DNA of 64,000 bases from Odontesthes bonariensis (lineage: Eukaryota > Chordata > Actinopteri > Atheriniformes > Atherinopsidae): the NCBI RefSeq assembly GCF_027942865.1, contig NC_134509.1:18184267-18248266 (forward strand), in the 5' to 3' direction. Position 1 is the stretch's first letter, and each line of letters opens with the position of its first letter. The translations under genes were made by a program, and so were the position numbers. Positions 55,701-64,000 of this stretch are shown in pieces. Below the pieces are notes generated by a model, which was given only the letters and a program-made list of their open reading frames with translations, did not search any database and had not been told where the DNA came from.

Positions 55701-58700
55701 ATCGCCCAATCAGTGGAAGGCAGTCGGCTGACGTCACGTTTTAGTAACGCTTCGGCCCGCTTGGAACCAGGGCTGAGGTGATACGGAAAATCGTCCTGGT
55801 TGCAGGTACGGTGTGCTAGTGGAAACACGCAATAGCGCGCCGAGCCGAGCCGAGCCGAAGCGACCACCTGAAACTTCCTACATGTATGAGGCGGGTTTGT
55901 TGGCTCAGATCTCATCCGTTAAAACAGATGTTGTTTTTTTCTCTGACCTATGGGAGAACTTGTGTCCAAACGAAACCCAGTCACGTTCTATCAGGACCTG
56001 GAAGAGAGGAAGAGGAGGTAAGGAGTTTTGTAGAAGAAGAAATAATTAGCCCAATCTGCGTGTGTGTGTGTTACCGTGAGTCCTTTGATGGTCCTGTAGA
56101 ACGGGTCCAGCAGTATACTGGCCACAGAGCAGGCCTGAGCTGTCCGGTCCCAGCCATCCGAGCAGTGGACCAGAACACTGACGCCCTCATCGGCCACCGC
56201 CTGAACAAAGAGAGACGACACAACGTCAGAACCAGAAGTTCAGAACCCAAACAGTCTGTGTTAAAGAACACGGTCACAGTAGATCTCACAGTTGGAGCAC
56301 TTTGCTCTCAGACTGCAGGTTTACTTGTGGTTCCCAGAGTTTCTAAAAGTAGAATGGGAGGCAGAGCCTTCAGTTATCAGGCCCCTCTCTGTGGAACCAG
56401 CTGCCAGTTTGGGAGGCAGAGCCTTCAGTTATCAGGCCCCTCTCTGTGGAACCAGCTGCCAGTTTGGGAGGCAGAGCCTTCAGTTATCAGGCCCCTCTCT
56501 GTGGAACAAGCTGCCAGTTTGGGAGGCAGAGCCTTCAGTTATCAGGCCCCTCTCTGTGGAATCAGCTGCCAGTTTGGGAGGCAGAGCCTTCAGTTATCAG
56601 GCCCCTCTCTGTGGAACCAGCTGCCAGTTTGGGAGGCAGAGCCTTCAGTTATCAGGCCCCTCTCTGTGGAATCAGCTGCCAGTTTGGGAGGCAGAGCCTT
56701 CAGTTATCAGGCCCCTCTCTGTGGAACAAGCTGCCAGTTTGGGAGGCAGAGCCTTCAGTTATCAGGCCCCTCTCTGTGGAATCAGCTGCCAGTTTGGGAG
56801 GCAGAGCCTTCAGTTATCAGGCCCCTCTCTGTGGAATCAGCTGCCAGTTTGGGAGGCAGAGCCTTCAGTTATCAGGCCCCTCTCTGTGGAACCAGCTGCC
56901 AGTTTGGGAGGCAGAGCCTTCAGTTATCAGGCCCCTCTCTGTGGAACCAGCTGCCAGTTTGGCTTCAGGAAGCAGACACCCTCTCTACCTTTAAATCAGG
57001 CTTAAAAAGTTTTTGTTTCTGCTTGTGATGAAGTTGTTCTGTGTGATTCATTCTCTAATCATCATCCTCACATGAAGCAGATGCAAATGGGTGGATGAGC
57101 CACTTTCAGTGTTTCACGTGTTCATAGATGCCATGCATGTGTGCGTGTGCACGTGTCACAGTGAATGTGAACACACCCTGGTGATGAAGACTCCGGCGTC
57201 CAGGATGGCTTTAATGTGTTTGAGCCAACCGGAGTTCTCCAGCCCCCACAGGAAGTCTGTCATGGATGGAGAACGCATCTCACCCACTGCGTGGAGAACA
57301 GGAGGAGGGTTACACATGAACACGTGCACGCTCACGCTCACGCACACACAGTTCTACCAACCATCAATGATCTTCTGCTGGCTGCTCCTCATCACGTGAA
57401 TGTTTTCAATGCCGATGAACTGCAGCTTGATGTTGGTGTAGTGGTCCTCGTTCTCGTAGCCTTTCCCTGCGGCTCTGTTCGCCATGGCGTTCAGCTGCAC
57501 ACACACACACACACACGTTGTATCTGTATCACTCCCTGTGATGGTACTGCAGTGTGTCTGTGTGTGTTGATGTGTTACCTTGGGCCTGGTGTCCACCACG
57601 TAGATAAAGTCGCTGCCCGGGTTGGACTTCATCACAGCCTGCAGCATCACCTCATCCTCCTGACAGCGGCCGCTGAAGCCCGACAGTGGCTGACTGCAGC
57701 GGCACACGGCGGCCTACAGAGCACCAAACACACTCACGGTCATCATCCTGTGCGTGTGTTTGCTCGTTTTGTTTGCAGCTGTGTGTCTGATACTGACCAG
57801 CGTGTCCTGGTGGAAGTAGGACAGAGCAGGAAACCGCCCCCGACTCCTGAACCTCGAGCTGCCCACGATGGTGGCGGGCGTGGCCGACCTGGGAACAAAC
57901 AGCTCGGAGGGGTAGGTGTCGCACACCTGCGGGACACAGATTTCTCTTTATCAGGGTGTTACTGAAGGCTTCAGCCTTTGGGACGATAAAGGTGCCATAC
58001 AGACGTCACTAAAGGCTCGTGTATACTTCGCAGCAGTGTGTCGCAGTGAGCTTGTCGCAGACACGACGCAGTTATTTTTGATTTATGCCTTGAAGCGCTG
58101 TCTGCGCTATGTTAATCCCACGCCACAACGCAAGAGGGACAATCACGAACAAGCTAGGATTGTGGGTGTTACGGTTACGGAGGTCATTCAACAACAATGG
58201 CGACTGGACGAATGCGCACTTTGATTGAGATGCAGCTGATCGATCTAGAAATAGAAGAAATATTGCTACTACTGGAGCTGGCAGAGAGGCGAAAGAATCG
58301 TCACGGTTAGCACGGTTAGCGTCAGCCGGTTAGCAAACCGGAAATACGCATAGTGTAGAGCGGATGTAGAGTTGACCAATCAGAGGCCTCCTTTCTCTCC
58401 TCCCTGCGGCGATGTCTGCGGCACTGTCTGCGGTGAGTTACAATTTTGAGGAGGTGCACCAGAGTGTCTGCGTAGTGTCTGCGTTAACTGCGACACACAC
58501 GCAGACGACCTGGTTTCCGAGTATAAATCAAGCTTTAGGGAGGAACACTCACATATAATCTGCCATCATCCAAAATGAACTAAATTTATATAATACTCAT
58601 TTCTAATTTTAATTGTATTTATTTCTTTATTACTTTTCTTCACATCATATTGATCAACTTATTCCCTACAAATGATTTAAGACCACCCCCTCATTTGCAT

Positions 58701-61700
58701 AATAAGGCAGAAATAAATACAGAAATGTAATAACATAAATGGGGGAGAAATGAAATAGCAGAAGTAAATACATCGAATAAGGTGAAACCAAAATGAAGTA
58801 AAGAAATATATCATTTGGATGGAGTAAAGGGAAGTAACACAGAAATAAAAACAGGAGCAACAAATTGTTCCAAATAAGATATAAAACATCAAAATAATCT
58901 TAAATGAATGCAGTTAAAAAATAAAGTTAAAGCAGAACAATTAGTTTGTTTTCTTTACAATTATTTTAGCGTTAATTTGATTTTTTATTTGACTTTAGTA
59001 ACATTTATCATCATGAACATATTTATTTATCATTTTATTAGTTTGACTCCGATTCTTCCTTCTGAGCTACATTCATACTGACCCTGTATTCACTGTTGGC
59101 GGCTGTAGACACCCACAGGTTATTGGGAACCCCCATCCTCTTATAGTCGGCCATGAGGTCGATGAAGCTCCACGACTCCTGTCGCTCCTCTTTGTTCGCG
59201 TTGGGGTTAAAGGAGAGGCAGTACAGCTCGCTGTATTTCTCTGAGAGAAGAGAGGAGAGGATGATGAAAAAGAGAAAGAGGTGAGACAGAAAGAAAAGAC
59301 AGAAAGAGGTGAGACAGAAAGAGGTGAGACAGAAAGAGGTCAGACAGAAAGAAAAGACAGAAAGAAAAGACAGAAAGAGGTGAGACAGAAAGAGGTGAGA
59401 CAGAAAGAAAAGACAGAAAGAGGTGAGACAGAAAGAAAAGACAGAAAGAGGTGAGACAGAAAGAGGTGAGACAGAAAGAAAAGACAGAAAGTGGTGAGAC
59501 AGAAAGAAAAGACGGAAAGAGGTGAGACAGAAAGAGGTGAGACAGAAAGAGGTGAGACAGAAAGAAAAGACAGAAAGTGGTGAGACAGAAAGAAAAGACA
59601 GAAAGTGGTGAGACAGAAAGAAAAGACAGAAAGAGGTGAGACAGAAAGAAAAGACAGAAAGAGGTGAGACAGAAAGAAAAGACAGAAAGAGGTGAGACAG
59701 AAAGAGGTGAGACAGAAAGAGGTGAGACAGAAAGAAAAGACAGAAAGTGGTGAGACAGAAAGAAAAGACAGAAAGAGGTGAGACAGAAAGAAAAGACAGA
59801 AAGAGGTGAGACAGAAAGAAAAGACAGAAAGAGGTGAGACAGAAAGAGGTGAGACAGAAAGAGGTCAGACAGAAAGAAAAGACAGAAAGAAAAGACAGAA
59901 AGAGGTGAGACAGAAAGAGGTGAGACAGAAAGAAAAGACAGAAAGAGGTGAGACAGAAAGAAAAGACAGAAAGAGGTGAGACAGAAAGAAAAGACAGAAA
60001 GACGTGAGACAGAAAGTGGTGAGACAGAAAGAGGTGAGACAGAAAGAAAAGACAGAAAGAGGTGAGACAGAAAGAGGTGAGACAGAAAGAAAAGACAGAA
60101 AGTGGTGAGACAGAAAGAGGTGAGACAGAAAGAAAAGACAGAAAGAGGTGAGACAGAAAGAAAAGACAGAAAGAGGTGAGACAGAAAGAAAAGACAGAAA
60201 GACGTGAGACAGAAAGTGGTGAGACAGAAAGAGGTGAGACAGAAAGAGGTGAGACAGAAAGAAAAGACAGAAAGAGGTGAGACAGAAAGAAAAGACAGAA
60301 AGAGGTGAGACAGAAAGAGGTGAGACAGAAAGAAAAGACAGAAAGAGGTGAGACAGAAAGAAAAGACAGAAAGAGGTGAGACAGAAAGAGGTGAGACAGA
60401 AAGAAAAGACAGAAAGAGGTGAGACAGAAAGAAAAGACAGAAAGAGGTGAGACAGAAAGAGGTGAGACAGAAAGAAAAGACAGAAAGTGGTGAGACAGAA
60501 AGAGGTGAGACAGAAAGAAAAGACAGAAAGAGGTGAGACAGAAAGAAAAGACAGAAAGAGGTGAGACAGAAAGAAAAGACAGAAAGAAAAGACAGAAAGA
60601 GGTGAGACAGAAAGAAAAGACAGAAAGAGGTGAGACAGAAAGAAAAGACAGAAAGAGGTGAGACAGAAAGTGGTGAGACAGAAAGAGGTGAGACAGAAAG
60701 AGGTGAGACAGAAAGAGGTGAGACAGAAAGAGGTGAGACAGAAAGAGGTGAGACAGAAAGAAAAGACAGAAAGAAAAGACAGAAAGAGGTGAGACAGAAA
60801 GAAAAGACAGAAAGAAAAGACAGAAAGAGGTGAGACAGAAAGAAAAGACAGAAAGAGGTGAGACAGAAAGTGGTGAGACAGAAAGAGGTGAGACAGAAAG
60901 AGGTGAGACAGAAAGTGGTGAGACAGAAAGAGGTGAGACAGAAAGAGGTGAGACAGAAAGAAAAGACAGAAAGAGGTGAGACAGAAAGAAAAGACAGAAA
61001 GAAAAGACAGAAAGAAAAGACAGAAAGAAAAGACAGAAAGAGGTGAGACAGAAAGAGGTGAGACAGAAAGAAAAGACAGAAAGAGGTGAGACAGAAAGAA
61101 AAGACAGAAAGAAAAGACAGAAAGGGGTGAGACAGAAAGAAAAGACAGAAAGAGGTGAGACAGAAAGAAAAGACAGAAAGAGGTGAGACAGAAAGTGGTG
61201 AGACAGAAAGAGGTGAGACAGAAAGAAAAGACAGAAAGAGGTGAGACAGAAAGAAAAGACAGAAAGAAAAGACAGAAAGAGGTGAGACAGAAAGAGGTGA
61301 GACAGAAAGAAAAGACAGAAAGAGGTGAGACAGAAAGAAAAGACAGAAAGAGGTGAGACAGAAAGAAAAGACAGAAAGAAAAGACAGAAAGAGGTGAGAC
61401 AGAAAGAAAAGACAGAAAGAGGTGAGACAGAAAGAAAAGACAGAAAGAGGTGAGACAGAAAGAGGTGAGACAGAAAGAAGTGAGACAGAAAGAAGTGAGA
61501 CAGAAAGAAGTGAGACAGAAAGAGGTGAGACAGAAAGAAAAGACAGAAAGAAAAGACAGAAAGAGGTGAGACAGAAAGAAAAGACAGAAAGAGGTGAGAC
61601 AGAAAGAGGTGAGACAGAAAGAGGTGAGACAGAAAGAGGTGAGACAGAAAGAAAAGACAGAAAGAGGTGAGACAGAAAGAAAAGACAGAAAGAGGTGAGA

Positions 61701-62303
61701 CAGAAAGTGGTGAGACAGAAAGAGGTGAGACAGAAAGAAAAGACAGAAAGAAAAGACAGAAAGAGGTGAGACAGAAAGAAAAGACAGAAAGAGGTGAGAC
61801 AGAAAGAAAAGACAGAAAGAAAAGACAGAAAGAGGTGAGACAGAAAGAAAAGACAGAAAGAGGTGAGACAGAAAGAGGTGAGACAGAAAGAAGTGAGACA
61901 GAAAGAAGTGAGACAGAAAAAGGTGAGACAGAAAGAAGTGAGACAGAAAGAAAAGACAGAAAGAGGTGAGACAGAAAGAAGTGAGACAGAAAGAAAAGAC
62001 AGAAAGAGGTGAGACAGAAAGAAGAGACAGAAAGAAGTGAGACAGAAAGAGGTGAGACAGAAAGAAGTGAGACAGAAAGAAGTGAGACAGAAAGAAGTGA
62101 CAGAAAGAAGAGACAGAAAGAGGTGAGATGAGACACACACCTGGTCGGGACAAGCGGACCAATGAGGCGTGGACGTCCAAACAGTCCCTTTCCTGTGGGA
62201 TGAGAATCTGGAAGACCCGGAAGTCCTTACAACGCAGGATCAGCTGACTTCCAGCGGGCGTGGTGGGCGGCCTCTCCACGCTGCTCACCATGCTGTGCAA
62301 CAC
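48964..62303 (-). CDS. mtmr7: Myotubularin-related protein 7 (5' end outside window)
   Basis: MTMR7 is an active myotubularin: a PH-GRAM domain, a Cys-dependent phosphatase domain acting on phosphoinositides (and Ins(1,3)P2), and a C-terminal coiled coil that pairs with MTMR9. Twelve exons are visible: 62141-62303, 59083-59240, 57798-57926, 57579-57713, 57362-57494, 57177-57286, 56075-56200, 55948-55997, 54460-54660, 52549-52683, 50882-51008 and 48964-49296. They total 1,800 nt (600 codons with stop), all in phase. The P-loop HCSDGWDR is in exon 56075-56200. MTMR7 rather than MTMR6 or 8 is supported by the tail (DLSACSDLESGVADLSSRSSSGG) and by SPVIDQFLECVWQL. Human MTMR7 is 660 aa; about 50 N-terminal residues are missing and must be coded beyond base 64000. 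The 62403-64000 flank is a transposon. Confidence 0.94.
49316..49457. repeat. 10-bp minisatellite next to the last mtmr7 exon
   Basis: About 14 units of AGCACACCTC/AGAACACCTC. The array begins only about 20 bp from the acceptor of the final mtmr7 exon (AG at 49298-49297). Confidence 0.95.
49528..50050. repeat. Large foldback (inverted repeat) in an mtmr7 intron
   Basis: Outer ends CAGTGCAATTTTTATTG (49528-49544) and CAATAAAAACTGCACTG (50034-50050) pair. The arms meet at CATCAAGAGCCC / GGGCTCTTGATG around a spacer of about 7 nt near 49752-49758. The right arm has two short extra segments. No transposase coding. Confidence 0.85.
50315..50517. mobile_element. Small TTAA-flanked MITE
   Basis: Ends AGGTGACATATT and AATATGTCACTT are inverted repeats bounded by TTAA at 50311-50314 and 50518-50521. 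A partial relative (AAGGTGACGTATTGTG...) lies at about 28766-28825, beside wdr17 exon 8. Likely piggyBac-type, nonautonomous. Confidence 0.65.
51163..52545. repeat. TG-rich micro/minisatellite in an mtmr7 intron
   Basis: About 1.4 kb of (TG)n blocks separated by TTGCAG, TTACAG, TTTCAG and ATGTTGCAG motifs. It fills the intron between exons 50882-51008 and 52549-52683 and comes within about 15 bp of the donor at 52548. Three plus-strand Cys/Val-rich ORFs of 354-464 codons here are artefacts of repeat periodicity. Confidence 0.95.
52697..52728. repeat. (CA)n microsatellite
   Basis: About 16 CA units, 14 bp upstream (mtmr7 sense) of the exon 52549-52683 acceptor. Confidence 0.95.
52763..53388 (+). 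mobile_element. TIR element, copy B (CTCAGTGGGGTTACATGG family)
   Basis: Terminal inverted repeats of about 45 bp: CTCAGTGGGGTTACATGG at the left, and CTCAGTCAGTGGGGTTATATGG read inward from the right end at 53388. The plus strand contains an ORF (from 52987) starting MENEEQDEATSLYISS and continuing SCLLHKLDAQWRILHRV, matched by diverged sequence in the 23567 copy. Superfamily unknown. Intronic in mtmr7. Confidence 0.7.
53674..54063. mobile_element. MITE with GGCTACGGCTACACGAAAACG-type termini
   Basis: The left end CTACGGCTACACGAAAACG and the right end CGTTTTCGTGTAGCCGCAG are inverted repeats about 390 bp apart. The interior is rich in AAAACG/CGTTTT. The style resembles hAT-type MITEs of fish (inference). 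mtmr7 intron. Confidence 0.65.
54064..54459. other. mtmr7 intron remainder: nothing recognised
   Basis: Sequence between the MITE ending at 54063 and exon 54460-54660. No repeat structure or coding similarity seen. Confidence 0.35.
54460..57926 (-). CDS. mtmr7: mtmr7 phosphatase-domain exons
   Basis: Seven exons (57798-57926, 57579-57713, 57362-57494, 57177-57286, 56075-56200, 55948-55997, 54460-54660) encode the catalytic domain. Segments seen are VCDTYPSELFVPRSAT, SDFIYVVDTRPK, NAMANRAAGKGYENEDHY, SDGWDRTAQACSVASILLDP and LDGDPKEVSPVIDQFLECVW. The 50-nt exon 55948-55997 (VLIERDWVSFGHKFSH) is too short for an ORF scan. It is supported by both splice sites, by phase, and by the conserved family sequence that belongs exactly there. 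The catalytic Cys and Arg of the CX5R loop are intact, so this copy should be active. Confidence 0.92.
55420..55835. mobile_element. Possible hAT-like MITE with TTTCCACTAG ends
   Basis: TTTTCCACTAGC near the left end and GCTAGTGGAAAC near the right are inverted, about 390 bp apart, with GC-rich interior and CCGAGC repeats after the right end. The termini are weak, so boundaries are approximate. Confidence 0.4.
56240..57060 (+). mobile_element. LINE ORF2 C-terminal end with an internal 55-bp tandem expansion
   Basis: The start (LRLQVYLWFPEFLK / SQTAGLLVVPRVSKSRMGG), the unit (GGRAFSYQAPL...WNQLPVW) and the end (QEADTLSTFKSGLKSF) are the usual C-terminus of fish L2/CR1-group ORF2. The RAFSYQAP-WNQLPVW segment has become eleven tandem 55-bp copies (56356-56960). 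It is 5'-truncated and lies in the mtmr7 intron 56201-57176, on the opposite strand to mtmr7. Confidence 0.8.
56356..56960. repeat. 55-bp minisatellite, 11 units
   Basis: Units start at 56356 and every 55 bp up to 56906, each beginning GGGAGGCAGAGCCTTCAG and ending CTGCCAGTTT. Units differ mainly at one codon-sized spot (ACCAG, ACAAG or ATCAG). Since 55 leaves remainder 1 when divided by 3, the array is read through all three frames in turn without a stop, giving a spurious 380-codon ORF. Confidence 0.95.
58010..58538. mobile_element. MITE with CTAAAGG...CCTTTAG-type termini and CGCAGAC-rich ends
   Basis: The left end CTAAAGGCTCGTGTATACTTCG is matched inverted by GAGTATAAATCAAGCTTTAG at the right. 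The subterminal TGTGTCGCAG/CTGCGACACA pairs too. It is a common form of nonautonomous hAT-like element in fish (inference). It lies in the mtmr7 intron 57927-59082. Confidence 0.55.
59083..62303 (-). CDS. mtmr7: mtmr7 PH-GRAM exons (second and third)
   Basis: Exon 62141-62303 opens in phase 0 with VLHSMVSSVER and carries the conserved LIPQERDCLDVHASLVRL of the PH-GRAM domain. Exon 59083-59240 continues with EKYSELYCLSFNPNANKEER and ends at an AGG-GTCAGT donor. The 2,900-bp intron between them is almost wholly a minisatellite. The GRAM domain binds phosphoinositides and targets the enzyme to membranes. Confidence 0.9.
59265..62128. repeat. 15/13-bp minisatellite filling an mtmr7 intron
   Basis: About 2.86 kb of two interspersed units, AGAAAGAGGTGAGAC (15 bp) and AGAAAGAAAAGAC (13 bp), with rare variants (GTGGTGAGAC, GAAGTGAGAC, GACGTGAGAC). 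On the mtmr7 strand the array is about 80% pyrimidine or more and contains no AG. Minus-strand ORFs of 831-1,032 codons (Ser/Leu/Phe/Cys-rich) are artefacts, although their ends read into true mtmr7 exons. Confidence 0.96.
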
Positions 62304-62306
62304 CTG

Positions 62307-62323
62307 TAACACACACACACACA

Positions 62324-62364
<41 letters not shown>
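62307..62364. repeat. (CA)n microsatellite
   Basis: An ACACAC run interrupted by CCC, immediately upstream (in mtmr7 sense) of the acceptor at 62305-62304. Confidence 0.95.
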
Positions 62365-62370
<6 letters not shown>

Positions 62371-62402
62371 TGTCAGTCACGTCCTTCTGCTCCTCCATCA
62401 GA

Positions 62403-64000
62403 GGTCCGTTTCACGAAGCAGGTTTAGTGAAAACTCTGAGTAGGTTAACCCTGAAATGAGGGAAACTGAGTTTTCCGTTTCACAAAGGGAGGTAACTCAA
62501 CCCCGAGAAAGAGGGGTAACTCTAGCCTGTTTCACAAAGAGAGGTAACTTAACCTCACGGTCAGTTACCGGAGTAACAGACTCTCTGAACCTAACCTGGT
62601 CGGGACCAGGTTTTATTCAAGAAACCTCGAGTTTCTTTCTGTCTCCGCCCTCTTTTAGCCACACACGCCATTTGATTTCCTCATTCATTCAGTCAGCAGA
62701 GCGAGTTCTTCTACTTCTAGAAGTCCATTAGGCACAGTAGGAGGCGACTTTTTTCACGAACATGTCCTTTTGACAACGACCCCGTGGATGAAGGTGCAGC
62801 ATTATTGCGCAGAGAAATAAATATTCATCAGGAGATGGTTATCAGACCGCGCATAGATTTTTGCATTTACAGACAATTATCTTTTTGAGCGGCACCATCA
62901 GAATGTGTTGGGACAAAAGAAAAAAAAGACATAAAAGACAAATAAATATTTGTATGAATAGGCTTAAAAAAGACATTTATAGGCCTATTATATTTTATAA
63001 AGACACTTGTCTCTTGGGGGTGGATTCCCTCCGGGGATTCCCTCAGCCACTGCTCCCGTTAGAGGTGGTGGCCACCACCCGTTTTACGGGCATCTGCCTT
63101 CTTTCTGTTGGCTCAGTAGAAGTCTGTGTTAGTTTAAATAGGCTTAATTATTTAACAGAACATGATATAGATGATGACTCTAAATTGTCCTTAGGAGTGA
63201 CTGTGAGTGTGCATGGTTGTTTGTCTCGTTTGTCTCTGTGTGGCCCTGTGATGGACTGGCGGCGCAGGGTGTACCCCGCCTCTTGCCCATTGACCACTGG
63301 GATAGGCTCCAGCCCCCCCGCGACCCGACTGACGGATTCAGCGGTGTATAGATAATGGATGGATGGATGATATAGATGAGAAGACACAGTTTATGTGTGT
63401 GAAAACAGCATTATGTTGGGAATAAAATAACTGCACAATCAAATAGCCGCTTAATATTTACTTTACAGTGTAAAACATGATCAAAATGAGGTACCTCCAT
63501 GCCGAGGTCTCACCTGTTTGAACAATATTTTTATATTTCATCTTAAACTGCTGCCAAGTGCGCTTCTCCCCCGCGAGATTGCACCTAAATTAAATAAATG
63601 AATGGGCTACTATTCAAGCAGTTTCCCTGTAATATTATTGTGATTGCAAAGGACTACATTTAAACTTCCACTTTTGCTGCTGCAGCGGTGTTGCACTTAT
63701 TTCTAAAAACGTGTTGAAACTCGCCGTATGAGCGCATTAAGATTTCCAATTCGAGGTTGGTGAAAAACGTAGCCCCTCCTCTTCCCCGTTGCCAAGGTGA
63801 CTCGTCGAATCGGGGCTCCATTGATGCTGGCTTTTTAAAGTTGTGGTGCACGCGCTAAACTCAAGGTCCTACTCAGAGTTGATTAACCTCACTCAAATCA
63901 GCGTTTCTGGAACCAAAAACTCAGGGTTTTCTATCTCAGAGTAGATCAACTCAGAGATCAGGAACAGACTCAGAGTTGGTTGAACCTGCTACGTGAAACG
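62403..64000. mobile_element. Harbinger-like element, copy 2 (runs to the window edge)
   Basis: Starts GGTCCGTTTCACGAAGCAGG and is collinear with 44464-46067, including the LINE-type tail at about 63100-63370 and the Myb/SANT-like exons. The window ends within the right terminus (GCTACGTGAAACG), about 4 bp before its expected end. It lies in the first visible intron of mtmr7, upstream of exon 62141-62303. It differs from copy 1 by scattered substitutions and small indels. Confidence 0.8.
63490..63851 (-). pseudogene. Myb/SANT-like exons of a Harbinger-type element, copy 2
   Basis: Minus strand, 63660-63851, encodes [20 protein letters not shown] then [13 protein letters not shown], as in copy 1. 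The second exon-like block ([15 protein letters not shown]) lies at about 63515-63575. The donor after the first exon is changed (GTGGAAGTT instead of GTAAGT). No transposase present. Confidence 0.6.

Noticed and set aside
55886-57028. 380-codon plus-strand ORF
   Set aside because: Composed of the 55-bp tandem unit in a truncated LINE, antisense to mtmr7 and containing the mtmr7 catalytic exon in antisense.
59038-62360. Minus-strand ORFs of 831-1,032 codons rich in Ser, Leu, Phe and Cys
   Set aside because: They are translations of the pyrimidine-rich minisatellite; only the ends read into genuine mtmr7 exons, which are joined by splicing instead.
1-64000. tRNA, rRNA or snoRNA genes
   Set aside because: I saw no cloverleaf-type A/B boxes, rRNA cores or clear box C/D pairs; small intronic snoRNAs could still be missed by eye.

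Overview
The window is nuclear DNA of a teleost fish, probably a percomorph. The evidence is spliced vertebrate genes with GT-AG introns, a dense load of fish-type transposon relics (Tc1-like, Harbinger-like, TTAA-flanked palindromic MITEs, LINE 3' ends), and many micro- and minisatellites. Species cannot be fixed from the sequence alone. Nothing here is prokaryotic: there are no operons, CRISPR arrays or ribosome binding sites.

Four protein-coding genes can be reconstructed exon by exon. (1) wdr17, minus strand, 3793-31956: 31 coding exons totalling 3,834 nt (1,277 codons plus stop) with every exon phase agreeing, and a probable noncoding first exon near 34.96-35.13 kb. (2) hmgb2, minus strand, 37109-38053: four coding exons (213 aa) plus a noncoding first exon at about 38.83-38.9 kb. 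(3) pmm2, plus strand, 41984-47488: eight exons (250 aa). (4) mtmr7, minus strand, 48964-62303: twelve exons (600 codons including stop). The exon coding the first roughly 50 residues of mtmr7 must lie beyond base 64000.

Layout: 1-3792 is wdr17 3' UTR and downstream repeat debris. 3793-35130 is wdr17, whose introns hold most of the mobile-element relics. 35340-36090 is an internally deleted Tc1 copy between wdr17 and hmgb2. hmgb2 and pmm2 are head to head, separated by about 3 kb with E2F-, CCAAT- and CHR-like sites on the hmgb2 side. pmm2 and mtmr7 converge tail to tail at about 47.7-48.9 kb. hmgb2 and wdr17 also lie near each other in human (4q34), so that pair looks like conserved synteny. 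pmm2 and mtmr7 lie on other human chromosomes.

The genes do unrelated jobs: wdr17 is a WD-repeat scaffold of poorly known function, hmgb2 a chromatin architectural protein, pmm2 an N-glycosylation precursor enzyme and mtmr7 a phosphoinositide 3-phosphatase. I see no new multi-gene system. What is unusual is the intron architecture. One mtmr7 intron is almost entirely a pyrimidine-rich minisatellite with no AG dinucleotide on the sense strand. One wdr17 intron is a set of nested inverted repeats. A Tc1-derived foldback has two 602-bp arms. A Harbinger-like element is present twice carrying the same LINE tail and spliced Myb/SANT-like exons. A LINE C-terminus has an 11-copy, 55-bp tandem expansion.
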